Shown here: in pieces, positions 1 to 8,300 of the stretch
Position numbering within the stretch: position 1 is the stretch's first letter
Layout of the letters: every line of letters begins with the position of its first letter
Assembly (NCBI RefSeq): GCF_030758345.1
Contig: NZ_JAVAMO010000001.1
Coordinates: 1,302,001 to 1,366,000 of the forward strand
From: Ruegeria discodermiae
GTDB lineage: Bacteria > Pseudomonadota > Alphaproteobacteria > Rhodobacterales > Rhodobacteraceae
Direction of reading: 5' to 3'
DNA length: 64,000 nucleotides
Position numbers and translations under genes: made by a program
Notes under the pieces: model-generated
Database searches by the model: none
Seen by the model: the letters and a program-made list of their open reading frames with translations, nothing else
What the model was told of the DNA's origin: nothing

Positions 1-2
1 AT

Positions 3-275
3 GTGTTGGACGGCGGCGCGGGCAATGATACGCTTCGCGGCGGCGCAGGCGTGGATGTGCTGGTTTTCACGAGCGGTGCGGATCAGGTACTCAGCTTTGG
101 TCTAGGTGACCGGATTGATCTGTCGGGAGTGACCTCAATCTTCAACTTTGCAGACTTGCAGGCAAACCATCTAACTGGCCCAGTGAATGCGACAATCAAC
201 GATGGGGCGGGCAACATCATGACGCTTTTGGGCGTGGGGTCAGGGACGCTCGATGCGGGTGACTTCATCTTCTAA
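3..275 (+). CDS. C-terminal end of an RTX / hemolysin-type calcium-binding protein (partial)
   Basis: The frame is open at the window edge, so only the last 90 residues are seen. They begin with glycine/aspartate-rich nonapeptide repeats (GGAGNDTLRGGAG) that form calcium-binding beta rolls in RTX proteins. After that comes a segment of the type V-F-x-S-G-x-D-x-V-x-x-F-x-x-G-D-R-I-D-L and a tail ending in DAGDFIF, the usual C-terminal layout of type I secreted RTX proteins, where the last ~50 residues carry the export signal. The activity of the missing N-terminal part cannot be told. No transporter genes are nearby. Confidence 0.85.
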   Translation: MLDGGAGNDTLRGGAGVDVLVFTSGADQVLSFGLGDRIDLSGVTSIFNFADLQANHLTGPVNATINDGAGNIMTLLGVGSGTLDAGDFIF

Positions 276-336
276 AGCGTTCCGCCCAAAAGCTGAATAG
301 GCATCCAATGCGCTGTTCGACAAGGAAAATACCAGC

Positions 337-672
337 CTATCGGTTCAGTCCCGATTTCGGCCCCATCAGCCGATATGAACTCTCGCCGGGACGCTCTGGA
401 TCACCCTGCGCAAGTTCCAGGTCGAACTCTTCCAGAAACGGCACCAGCAGCCCCGGATCGGCCATATAGAAGGCCGTTGTGTCTCTGAGGTCGCAACGAG
501 GCACACAGTCAGCATTGTAGCCCCACAAGCCCCGCCCTGCGCGCTCGTCCATCCATCTGTGCAGGTCGTCATAACTCCGTCCGAACCCATCTAAAGGAAC
601 CAGCACGCGGACCCTCAGAGGATAGAACAGCTCGTCAGCGGCTTTCTTTCGGGAGCGGGATTTGGTGCGCAT
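337..672 (-). CDS. Hypothetical protein, 111 aa
   Basis: I do not recognise this gene. The start taken is the ATG at 672 (MRTKSRSRKK); the frame extends upstream to a TTG at 708, but neither start has a clear Shine-Dalgarno sequence. The product is basic at its N-terminus, then has a mixed alpha/beta-looking segment with aromatic residues (FGRSYDDLHRWMDERAG, RGLWGYNAD) and an acidic middle (LEEFDLELAQGDPE). No membrane segment, signal peptide or cysteine motif is visible. It is convergent with the RTX gene. Coding reality is supported by frame length and plausible composition only. Confidence 0.55.
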   Translation of the reverse strand: MRTKSRSRKKAADELFYPLRVRVLVPLDGFGRSYDDLHRWMDERAGRGLWGYNADCVPRCDLRDTTAFYMADPGLLVPFLEEFDLELAQGDPERPGESSYRLMGPKSGLNR

Positions 673-736
673 GGCGGGAAAACTAGGAGCGATTTTCAGC
701 TTGGGCAAGCTGCAATGTTCCCAGTATGTTCTCTTT

Positions 737-952
737 ATGCCTGTCTCTCATCCGCCAGCCCATCCATACCCCGGAAAGGCCCGCACGTTGCGGGATGCTG
801 CGGCTGGTGGTCAGGTCATCACGCTTCGGTGCAACCTGTGCCGTCGCAAAGTCCATTTCCTTGCCTCAGACCTCGTTAACATCGTTGGCCCCGACTGGCC
901 CATGCATGAGCCGGTACTCAGCAACTTTTCCAGGGCGCGTGACCTTGATTAA
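737..952 (+). CDS. Small protein with a partial zinc-ribbon-like CxxC segment, possibly decayed
   Basis: This 71-residue frame contains LRCNLCRRKVHFLASDLV near its middle. From memory of the family, it resembles small alphaproteobacterial proteins with an N-terminal CxxCRR..FxAxDL segment followed by a second cysteine pair (PFPCSRC). Here the second pair is missing: the C-terminus reads LSNFSRARDLD. The protein may therefore be a truncated or frame-damaged relative. The ATG at 737 lacks a good ribosome binding site, and a TTG-like upstream extension to 662 exists. No function can be assigned. Confidence 0.4.
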   Translation: MPVSHPPAHPYPGKARTLRDAAAGGQVITLRCNLCRRKVHFLASDLVNIVGPDWPMHEPVLSNFSRARDLD

Positions 953-956
953 TCAA
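945..956. promoter_or_regulatory. 12-bp perfect palindrome upstream of the first RiPP precursor
   Basis: TTGATTAATCAA is a perfect palindrome overlapping the stop codon of the small upstream frame, about 180 nt before the NHLP precursor start. It lies in an AT-rich patch in otherwise GC-rich DNA. Its position allows an operator role, but nothing else in the sequence proves this. Confidence 0.3.
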
Positions 957-1135
957 AATTAACACGGCCAAGGCGAAAGGCTCAGCATTCGCTTCCATCT
1001 AACTTGAAGGACGAAACAGAAACAGGCGGCTGGTGCTGGAAATCCGGACATCTGATTGAACGGGTGCGCATCGAACGGTCTGGTGAGTCCAGTGAACCTT
1101 GTTACGCAGCAATGCGCTCAAAATGGGAGGAAGAC

Positions 1136-1477
1136 ATGAAACCTATGAATAAAAACTCAGCAGAAGCTCAAAAAGCGGCATTTTTCGAAAAGATTTGGAA
1201 TGATGACGCCTTCGCTCGGGCATTGGAAGCGAACCCGAGGGCCGCGCTTGCAGAATTCGGGAACAACCTGCCCGAAAATGTAGATATCCGTGTCGTGCGC
1301 GACACTGAAAAGGTGAAATATCTACATATTCCGGCGGTTCCGGTCGATATGGAACTGTCTGACGCCGATCTGATAAGTGCTCAGGGCGGCACCACGCCGC
1401 TCTGCGGTGTCATCCTCGGTAGCATCATCAGCGTTGCTTCGGTCAGCGTCAGCGCCACGTTCACCAAGGATATGTAG
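1136..1477 (+). CDS. NHLP-type (nitrile hydratase leader) RiPP precursor peptide, copy 1
   Basis: The 113-residue product has a leader of about 85 residues related to the nitrile hydratase alpha subunit (NHLP/proteusin-type leader). It contains the segment VVRDTEKVKYLHIP and ends in SAQGG. A 28-residue core follows, starting TTPLC and continuing with alternating Ser and aliphatic residues (SVASVSVSATFT). Cleavage after GG is the family norm. The core has nine Ser/Thr and one Cys. The start is the ATG at 1136, chosen because GGGAGG lies 5 nt upstream; a longer in-frame extension to 1004 lacks such support and does not fit the family. A paralogue lies at 39396-39749. No lanthionine synthetase, radical SAM, cyclodehydratase or peptidase/ABC exporter gene is visible in the window, so maturation would have to act from elsewhere. 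Confidence 0.85.
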   Translation: MKPMNKNSAEAQKAAFFEKIWNDDAFARALEANPRAALAEFGNNLPENVDIRVVRDTEKVKYLHIPAVPVDMELSDADLISAQGGTTPLCGVILGSIISVASVSVSATFTKDM

Positions 1478-1587
1478 CGGCTTTGCCACCGTTTTGGGGG
1501 TTAGGGCATCAATCGGCGCCAACGCCTCCCTGGTCGGAGCGTGTTGTGCGCCGGTCCTGATATGGTTCGGGAAGCAAGGCGCCGGTG

Positions 1588-2547
1588 TCAGCGCGTCGCA
1601 GTAACCCCCTTTGGCATGACCTCATAGCCCGGCTCTTCGGGCTCATCATCTGCCATTTCGGCCGGAAAGCCCGCGGCGCGGATGTCGAGGCCGGTGGCCT
1701 TTTCCAACCGCTTTATGATGTTGGGAGAGAGTTCTCGCGCGCCGAAACGGGCGATACCGTCATCGATGATATCGATCAGCAGCGGGTTGACCTCCAGCGG
1801 CACACCGGCGCGGTCGGCCACGTCCTGAAACAGCCCGATATCCTTCTTCACCAGATCCATGGTGAAAGAGATGTCGCGCGACCCGTTCAGGATCACTTGA
1901 CTTTCGGTTTCATGCACAAAGGATGTGCCTGACGAGATCGCGATGGCCTCATAGGTCGTGTTCAGGTCCATACCAGCCGCCTTTGCGGTCACCAGCGCCT
2001 CGCAGCAGGTCACCAGATTGGCCGTGGCCAGGTAATTCGTGATCACCTTAAGCACCGAGGCCGAGCCCAACTCGCCGGTATGCAGGATGCGTCGGCCCAT
2101 GGTTTTCAAAAACGGCGCGATCCGCTCGAAGGTGGCGCGATCACAGCCCGCAAAGATCGAGATATTGCCGGTGGCCGCGCGGTGACAGCCGCCCGAAACC
2201 GGGCAATCCACCGCCGCCCCGCCCCGCTCAATCACCATCGCGCCAAGGCGCTTGACCTCGGCCTCATCCGTGGTCGACATCTCCATCCAGATCTTGCCGG
2301 GCCGGATCTCAGGCAGCATCTGAGCCATCACCGCATCCGAGGCGGCAGGCGATGGCAGGCAGGTGATCACGGCGTCGCAATCGCGCATCAACTGGGCGGG
2401 GCTTTCGCCACCTTGGGCACCGCGCGCGACAAAATCGCTGACCAGTTCATCATTGAGGTCATGCACGCTTAGGTCGATCCCGTTTCGCAACAGCGACCCG
2501 GACAGCTTGCCGCCCACATTGCCCAGCCCGATGAACCCTACTTTCAT
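1588..2547 (-). CDS. NAD(P)-dependent beta-hydroxyacid dehydrogenase (3-hydroxyisobutyrate dehydrogenase-like)
   Basis: The 319-residue product fits the 3-hydroxyisobutyrate/6-phosphogluconate dehydrogenase superfamily. It has an N-terminal Rossmann motif (GFIGLGNVGG, residues 4-13), the substrate-binding signature DCPVSGGCHRAATG (114-127) and the catalytic lysine and neighbouring asparagine (K167 and N171, in LKVITNYLATANL). It should oxidise a small beta-hydroxyacid with NAD(P)+ in the cytoplasm; the substrate is not evident. The ATG at 2547 has a strong AAGGGAGGGG ribosome binding site. The frame stays open upstream into the sulfotransferase gene with no stop codon between them. The C-terminal tail (DDEPEEPGYEVMPKG) is acidic and unusual for the family. 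Confidence 0.85.
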   Translation of the reverse strand: MKVGFIGLGNVGGKLSGSLLRNGIDLSVHDLNDELVSDFVARGAQGGESPAQLMRDCDAVITCLPSPAASDAVMAQMLPEIRPGKIWMEMSTTDEAEVKRLGAMVIERGGAAVDCPVSGGCHRAATGNISIFAGCDRATFERIAPFLKTMGRRILHTGELGSASVLKVITNYLATANLVTCCEALVTAKAAGMDLNTTYEAIAISSGTSFVHETESQVILNGSRDISFTMDLVKKDIGLFQDVADRAGVPLEVNPLLIDIIDDGIARFGARELSPNIIKRLEKATGLDIRAAGFPAEMADDEPEEPGYEVMPKGVTATR

Positions 2548-3456
2548 ACCGTCCCCTCCCTTAGCGGTTTCGCTCAGGCGAGCACGAACGGGTGGGTCCC
2601 GTCCTGCTGCTACGCGACGTGCTGCGGTCGCTTTTGCGCCTTGAGCGCAACTCGACCTAGGCCGCCCGCCGATTACCAAAGCGTAGGCGGTCGCCGGTTG
2701 ACTCGTTTTCTCGACCTTGAATCGGTCGATCCAGTTGCGACTCGTTGCGTCAGCAAGTCTTGCAGTAAGCGGTAGAACGTGGCGCGCGAGGGCAGCATCA
2801 AGGCCGAGCGCCTTTAGAACACGGGCAAGAGTTTCCTGTGGGGACTGCGCCAGCCCCTCATAGCTGATCCGCAATGGCGCCACGCGTTCCCGCGCAAACC
2901 AGTCCTCCCACGCGGCGTCCATGGCAGCGAGGTCAGCCATGTGCCCCGCAATCTCCGCGCTGTCGTATCTGGGCACCCGCGGAGGTCCAAGGCGTTCCAG
3001 TTCCGAACCGTCCGCAGCACGATGCCACAGCCCGGTCTGCTCGGCCATCACCCAAGAGACCGCCTGAGCGAGCGCATCCGAGCGGTGCAGATAGATGAAC
3101 AGCGTTCGACCAAAAGCGGCCTTGATGCGGTCGACATCATTTATGTGACCGGGACAAAGCAGGCCCGCCTGTTTGAGGAAGTAGGCGAAACTCGGCTGCT
3201 GCATGCGCAGACCAAAAACACCGGTGTCACCAGTGCCTTTGTTGCGCGCGCACTCGAACACGGCGTGCAGAGCCTCTTTGCGCGTGCCAAAGCTGTGATT
3301 GGGAAGCCCATAAAAGTCCAGCCAGCGCTCAAGCGAAGGTTGATAGAATAGAGAGTCGGGCCGCCCTGCGATGCCCGTCTCCTTGAGAAGCATGCACAGC
3401 AACGTGCTGCCACTGCGTGGGCTGGTGCAGATCATGTAGGAGCGGGACTCGGGCAT
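2548..3456 (-). CDS. Stf0-type sulfotransferase with no stop codon before the next gene
   Basis: Residues 1 to about 255 are a Stf0-family sulfotransferase. The PAPS 5'-phosphosulfate loop reads CTSPRSGSTLL near the N-terminus, there is a 3'-phosphate-binding style segment YLHRSDALAQAVSW, and a C-terminal SRNWIDRFKVEK. Stf0 enzymes sulfate small acceptors such as trehalose; the acceptor here is unknown. After about residue 258 the frame continues through ~45 residues of low-complexity Arg/Ala/Gly sequence, unlike a domain, straight into the dehydrogenase at 2547. Either the native stop was lost, there is a frameshift near the end (shifted frames reach stops within the linker), or the cell makes a 622-residue fusion. 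The end coordinate given is only the boundary with the next gene. Confidence 0.7.
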
Positions 3457-3631
3457 GGGCCGGGTATAGCAACCACCGGTCGGTCGAGAAACCTGTGGTC
3501 CGGCTCAGGCACATCCCGTTGAGGTCAAGGAGCCGCCATTCTAAGGCGACCCGAAAGTCCACGATTATGCCGCTGGAAGACACCGGGCCGTCGCTTTTTC
3601 ACTTCGCGGCGATTGATCTGGTGCGTTGCGC

Positions 3632-3660
3632 TTGACAAGGCCAGTGCCGGTGCCGCATGT
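3632..3660 (+). promoter_or_regulatory. Putative sigma70-type promoter of the cob operon
   Basis: TTGACA at 3632-3637 is a perfect -35 hexamer, followed after 17 nt by GCATGT, a weak -10. The predicted start near 3667 coincides with the 5' edge of the cobalamin riboswitch. Upstream (3457-3631), between the divergent sulfotransferase and this promoter, I see no gene. Confidence 0.45.
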
Positions 3661-3664
3661 CGCT

Positions 3665-3863
3665 GGCGTTGGTGTCCTCGAAAGAGGATGAAAAGGGAAT
3701 GTGCCAGCGGCCGGGAAAGAAACCCGAACTGCTAAGCACAGCCGCCCCCGCGACCGTGACCGGAGAGGCTGCCCAAAGTCACTGGCCCAAAAGGCCGGGA
3801 AGGCAGGACAGCCACCGGGGCCGACAGGCCTCGACATCCGCAAGCCGGGAGACCTGCCAGCAC
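3665..3863 (+). ncRNA. Cobalamin riboswitch (AdoCbl type) controlling DUF1636-cobW-cobN operon
   Basis: The conserved cobalamin-aptamer blocks are present in order. GATGAAAAGGGAAT lies at about 3687, the B12 box variant GCCGCCCCCGCGACCGTGAC at about 3741, then CACTGGCCC and CCGGGAAGGC at about 3780-3804, and GCCGGGAGACCTGCC at about 3844-3858. The outer P1 stem can form between the GGTG near 3670 and the CACC near 3861. It lies directly upstream of the cobalamin genes and should turn them off when the coenzyme is plentiful. The box deviates from the commonest form (CGACC for CAACT) but keeps the conserved C-rich core. Confidence 0.9.
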
Positions 3864-3876
3864 CCGAACTGAAACC

Positions 3877-3954
3877 GGACGGGGTGTGCCGGTGACGGGT
3901 CCATGTGTTGCAGCGTGGCCCGCATGTACCCCGTCCCCCACCGCCCGAGGGGGA
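3877..3954 (+). promoter_or_regulatory. Expression platform of the first cobalamin riboswitch (ribosome-binding-site sequestration)
   Basis: Two mutually exclusive stems can be drawn. GGACGGGGT (3877-3885) pairs perfectly with ACCCCGTCC (3928-3936). Alternatively TCCCCC (3934-3939) pairs with GGGGGA (3949-3954), which contains the Shine-Dalgarno sequence GAGGGGG seven nt before the GTG start at 3961. This is the geometry expected for B12-dependent control of translation initiation. It is inferred from base pairing only. Confidence 0.65.
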
Positions 3955-3960
3955 TGAGAC

Positions 3961-4335
3961 GTGACTGACCAAACACCAGTGGAACTGCTGGTCTGTACCA
4001 CCTGCCGCCGTGGCCTCGCCATCGAGGATGACGCTCAGCGCCCCGGCAGGCTGCTCCATGACGCGCTGACCCAAGCTGACCTGCCCGAGGGTGTGCACCT
4101 GAAACCAGTGGAATGCCTGTCGAACTGCGACCAGGGCTGTTCCATTGTTTTACGTGGCGGGCCGGACCGCTGGACCTTTGTCTATGAAAATCTGAACGAA
4201 ACCGATCATGTCGACGTCATTGTCGAAGGTGCCACCAGGTATCTGGCCACCCAGGATGGTTTGGTCAAATGGCGCGAACGCCCCGAGCATTTCCGTAAAA
4301 ACTGCGCCTCGCGCATTCCCCCGATTGGAGTCTGA
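3961..4335 (+). CDS. DUF1636 metal-binding protein of the cobalamin operon
   Basis: A 124-residue cytoplasmic protein with two cysteine groups, LLVCTTCRRG near the N-terminus and ECLSNCDQGC near the middle, resembling the thioredoxin-like ferredoxin fold of DUF1636. Family members are repeatedly found beside cobW, consistent with a metal (cobalt or iron-sulfur) handling role; the exact job is not established. The GTG start at 3961 sits 7 nt after GAGGGGG, which is masked by the riboswitch platform. It is the first gene of the operon and ends 2 nt before cobW. Confidence 0.85.
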   Translation: MTDQTPVELLVCTTCRRGLAIEDDAQRPGRLLHDALTQADLPEGVHLKPVECLSNCDQGCSIVLRGGPDRWTFVYENLNETDHVDVIVEGATRYLATQDGLVKWRERPEHFRKNCASRIPPIGV

Positions 4336-4337
4336 GA

Positions 4338-5393
4338 ATGAGCACCCTTGAAAAACTCCCTGTCACCGTGATCACCGGATTTCTGGGCTCGGGCAAAACC
4401 ACGCTGGTGCGCCACCTGATGCAGAACCCGCAAGGCAAGCGTCTGGCTGTTGTCGTCAACGAGTTCGGCGATGTTGGCGTGGATGGCGATATCCTGAAGT
4501 CCTGCGCCATCCCAGATTGCCCGGCGGAAAACATCATGGAACTGGCCAATGGCTGCATCTGCTGCACCGTGGCCGATGATTTTATACCGACCATCGAGGC
4601 GCTGATGGCGCTTGAACCGCGCCCCGAGCATATCCTGATCGAAACCTCCGGTCTGGCGCTACCCAAGCCCCTGCTGAAAGCGTTCGACTGGCCCGATATC
4701 CGCTCGAAAATCACCGTGGACGGTGTGATCGCTCTGGCCGATGCCGAGGCTGTCGCGGCAGGCCGGTTTGCCCCGAATGTTGAGGCCGTAGATGCCCAGC
4801 GCCTGGCGGATGACTCGATTGACCACGAAACGCCTCTGTCCGAGGTGTTCGAGGATCAGATTTCTTGCGCTGATATCATCCTGCTGACCAAGCCCGATCT
4901 GGCCGGTCCCGAAGGCGTGGCCAAGGCCAAAGAGATCATCGCGGCCGAGGCCCCGCGCCCTCTGCCCGTGGTCGAAGTCGCCGAAGGCGTGGTCGACGTG
5001 CGCGTGGTCCTGGGTCTGGAAGCAGCCGCCGAGGATGACATGGACGACCGTCCCAGCCATCACGATGGCCATGACGATCACGAGCATGACGATTTCGAAA
5101 GCATCGTCGTCGAGCTGCCCGAACAGAGCGACCCGGCTGAGCTGGTCGCCAATATCGAACGACTGGCCAAAGAGCTGAACATCCTGCGGGTCAAAGGCTA
5201 TGCCGCCGTCACGGGCAAACCGATGCGGCTGCTGGTCCAAGCCGTTGGCGCGCGCGTGCGCCATCAGTATGACCGCCCGTGGAAACCCGATGAAGCGCGC
5301 CGTTCACGGCTGGTGGTCATTGCCGAGCATGACAACATCAACGAGGGCGCGATCCGCGATATCCTCATCGGCCTGTCCGAGCCTGCCGAGTAA
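4338..5393 (+). CDS. cobW: CobW GTPase, metal chaperone for cobalamin synthesis
   Basis: The 351-residue G3E-family GTPase has a Walker A motif GFLGSGKTT (14-22), the metal-binding CxCC motif at C73-C75-C76 (NGCICCT), the guanine-specificity motif TKPD and a histidine/aspartate-rich stretch near residues 237-252 (HHDGHDDHEHDD). A CobW C-terminal domain follows. CobW is thought to deliver cobalt to the CobNST chelatase. The location between DUF1636 and cobN, downstream of a B12 riboswitch, agrees. The gene ends 3 nt before cobN. Confidence 0.96.
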   Translation: MSTLEKLPVTVITGFLGSGKTTLVRHLMQNPQGKRLAVVVNEFGDVGVDGDILKSCAIPDCPAENIMELANGCICCTVADDFIPTIEALMALEPRPEHILIETSGLALPKPLLKAFDWPDIRSKITVDGVIALADAEAVAAGRFAPNVEAVDAQRLADDSIDHETPLSEVFEDQISCADIILLTKPDLAGPEGVAKAKEIIAAEAPRPLPVVEVAEGVVDVRVVLGLEAAAEDDMDDRPSHHDGHDDHEHDDFESIVVELPEQSDPAELVANIERLAKELNILRVKGYAAVTGKPMRLLVQAVGARVRHQYDRPWKPDEARRSRLVVIAEHDNINEGAIRDILIGLSEPAE

Positions 5394-5396
5394 CCG

Positions 5397-8300
5397 ATGC
5401 ACGTCGTCTTCCGCGAAAGCCACGGGTTAGAGGAAACGGAGACCCCAACCGATCTGGGCCAGAGCCCGGCGGATCTGGTAGTGCTGTCCTTCTCGGACAG
5501 TGACCTCGGCGCTTTTGCGGCAGGCTGGCATCGTGGCGGCGGGCCCGAGGGGCGGATGCCGACCCTGAGGCTCGCCAACCTGACCGCGCTGAAACATCCC
5601 CTGTCTGTCGACACCTATGTGGAACAGACGCTGGAGGGGGCCAAAGGCATCCTGATCCGCCTGATCGGCGGCGTGCCTTACTGGTCTTACGGACTGCAGC
5701 AGGTTCTGGCATTGGCACAGCAAAAGGGCCTCGCCTTGGCGGTTCTGCCCGCCGATGGGCGCGAGGATACGCGGCTTGATGCCTATTCCACCCTACCCGT
5801 CTCGACGCTCAGGCGGCTGGCGCATCTGTGTGACACCGGCGGCGAGGTGGCCGCGCAGGCGGCGCTGGCACAGATGGCGCTGGCAACCGGGCTCTATGCC
5901 GGGCCGGTCATGGGCGCCAAGACGATTCCCGAATGTGGCGCATGGTGCCCCGATCGCGGTGTGATCGCCCCCGAGACGGGTTTTGAGGCGGACAAACCGC
6001 GCATTCTGATCAGCTTCTACCGCGCTTACCTGACCTCCGCCGATACCGCCCCCATTGCCGCGCTGATCCGAGCCTTCCGGGCGCGCGGGTTTGAGGCGGT
6101 CGGGCTTTTTGCGCCCTCGCTGAAAGCGCCCCGCGCGGCGGGTTGGCTGTCAGAACAGGTGGTCGCGCTTGCACCCGCCGCCATCATCAACGCTACCTCG
6201 TTTTCGGGCAAAGGCGCATCCGGTAAGTCACCACTGGATGCCGCCGGGGTTCCCGTGTTTCAGGTTGCCTTGTCCACCTCGCGCCGCAAGGCCTGGGAAG
6301 AAGCAGAGCGAGGTCTCTCGCCCGCCGATCTGGCCATGCACGTGGTCTTGCCCGAGGTGGACGGGCGCATCTCGGCGGGCATCGCGTCCTTCAAAGAACC
6401 GGGCAAGCGCGACCCCGATCTGGAATATTCCCGCTTCGCCCATCGGGCCGAGCCGGAGCGGATTGAGGCCATCATCGACCGCGTGTCGGGCTGGCTGAAC
6501 CTCAACACCAAAGCGAAAGCCGAACAGGTGCCCGCGTTTGTCCTGTCGACCTACCCCGGCAAGGACTGGCAGATGGCCCATGCGGTAGGTCTGGACGCGC
6601 TCGCCTCGGCTGAGGCGATGCTGTGTGATCTTCACGAGGACGGCTATGACACGGCACCGGCGGAGCCAATTGCAGACACATTGCCGGGCGCGCGGATTTT
6701 GTGGCCGCTGGAGGACTATCTGGCAGCCCTTGGCGAACTGCCGGAGCCACTGCGCACCGACCTCGAAACCGTCTGGGGCAAGCCCGAGGACGATCCAATC
6801 TTTGTCGGAGATGCGTTCCACTTCGCCGCCCTCCAACGCGGCAAGGCGCTGGTTGCGTTGCAGCCCGAACGCGGCGCGACCGAGACGCGCGAGGACGAGT
6901 ATCACGACCTGTCGCGCACCCCGCGCCATGGCTATGTGGCGTTTTATCTGTGGCTGCGAAAGGCCCTTGGCGCCGATGCTCTGATCCATATCGGTGCCCA
7001 TGGCACGCTGGAATGGCTGCCCGGAAAGTCCGTCGCCTTGTCATCGCAGTGCTGGCCCGAGGCGCTGATCCGTGACCTGCCGGTGATCTATCCGTTCATC
7101 GTCAACGACCCCGGCGAGGCCGCCCAAGCCAAGCGCCGGATCGGGGCGGTGACGCTGGGCCATATCCCGCCCGCGTTGAAAGAAAGCGGCACGCCGGACC
7201 GGATGGTGCGGCTGGAGGCGCTGCTGGACGAATTTTCGAACGCCGACGGGCTGGACCCGAAACGCCGCGACCGCCTGCAGGCAGATATCCGCGACGAGGC
7301 GCAAGCGATCGGGCTGGAGAGCGATCTGGGTCTGGATCAGGCCACCTGCGGTGCCGAGGCCATCACCCGCATCGACCGCTTCGTCTGCGACATCAAGGAA
7401 AGCCAGTTCGGCGACGGGCTGCACATCTTTGGCCGCGTGCCCGAGGTCGCAGGCCCCTTTGATGCTGCCCACTCGGCAAAAGCTGAGCGCCGCGCCCTGC
7501 TGGATGCGCTCGCGGGCAAGCGGATCGACGCTGGCCCCTCCGGCTCGCCCTATCGCGGGCGCGACGATGTGCTGCCCACCGGGCGCAACCTCTATACGAC
7601 CGATCCCCGCTCGGTGCCGACACGGGCGGCCTTTGCACAGGGTGTGAAACTTGCTGAAGAACTGGTGCGGCGGCATTTGCAGGAAGAAGGCGATTTTCCC
7701 AAAGGGCTGATCGTCGATCTCTGGGGCTCGGCCACCATGCGCACGGCGGGTGAAGAATTTGCCATGGCGCTGCACCTGCTGGGTGTGAAACCGGTCTGGG
7801 ATAAGGGCTCGGAACGCGTCTCGGGTGTCGAAGTGCTACCGATCACCGATCTGGACCGTCCCCGCCTGGACGTGACTCTCAGGGTGTCGGGCCTGTTCCG
7901 CGATGTGTTCCCGACGCTGTCGGCGCTTTACGGGCAAGCAATCCGCGCGTTAAGCGCGCGCGACGAGGCCGCCGACTGGAACCCCTATGCCGGGCGGGCC
8001 CCTGCCGCACGCGTCTATGGGCCAGCGCCGGGCAGCTACGGGCTGGGCATGGGGCATCTCAGCGAAACCTATACCGATGACGCCCGCAAGGGCGCTGGCG
8101 ACGCCTGGCTGGATGCCAGCGCCTTTGCCTTGGAGGGCGAGCATATTGTCCGCGACGCCGACGGCATCCGCGACCGCGTGACCCAAGCGGACAGTTTCGT
8201 GCATCCGCAGGACCTGGCCGAATCCGACCTGTTGCTGGCCAACGACTATGCCACTCATGAGGGCGGGTTTGCGGCGGCCAAGGCTGTGACCGGCGGCAGC

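Noticed and set aside
1004-1135. N-terminal extension of the first RiPP precursor to 1004
   Set aside because: The ATG at 1136 has a strong ribosome binding site and gives the normal leader start; the extension has no family similarity.
4659-5264. 201-aa frame antisense to cobW
   Set aside because: Shadow of the coding strand: high GC third positions create long antisense frames; no family features and no ribosome binding site.
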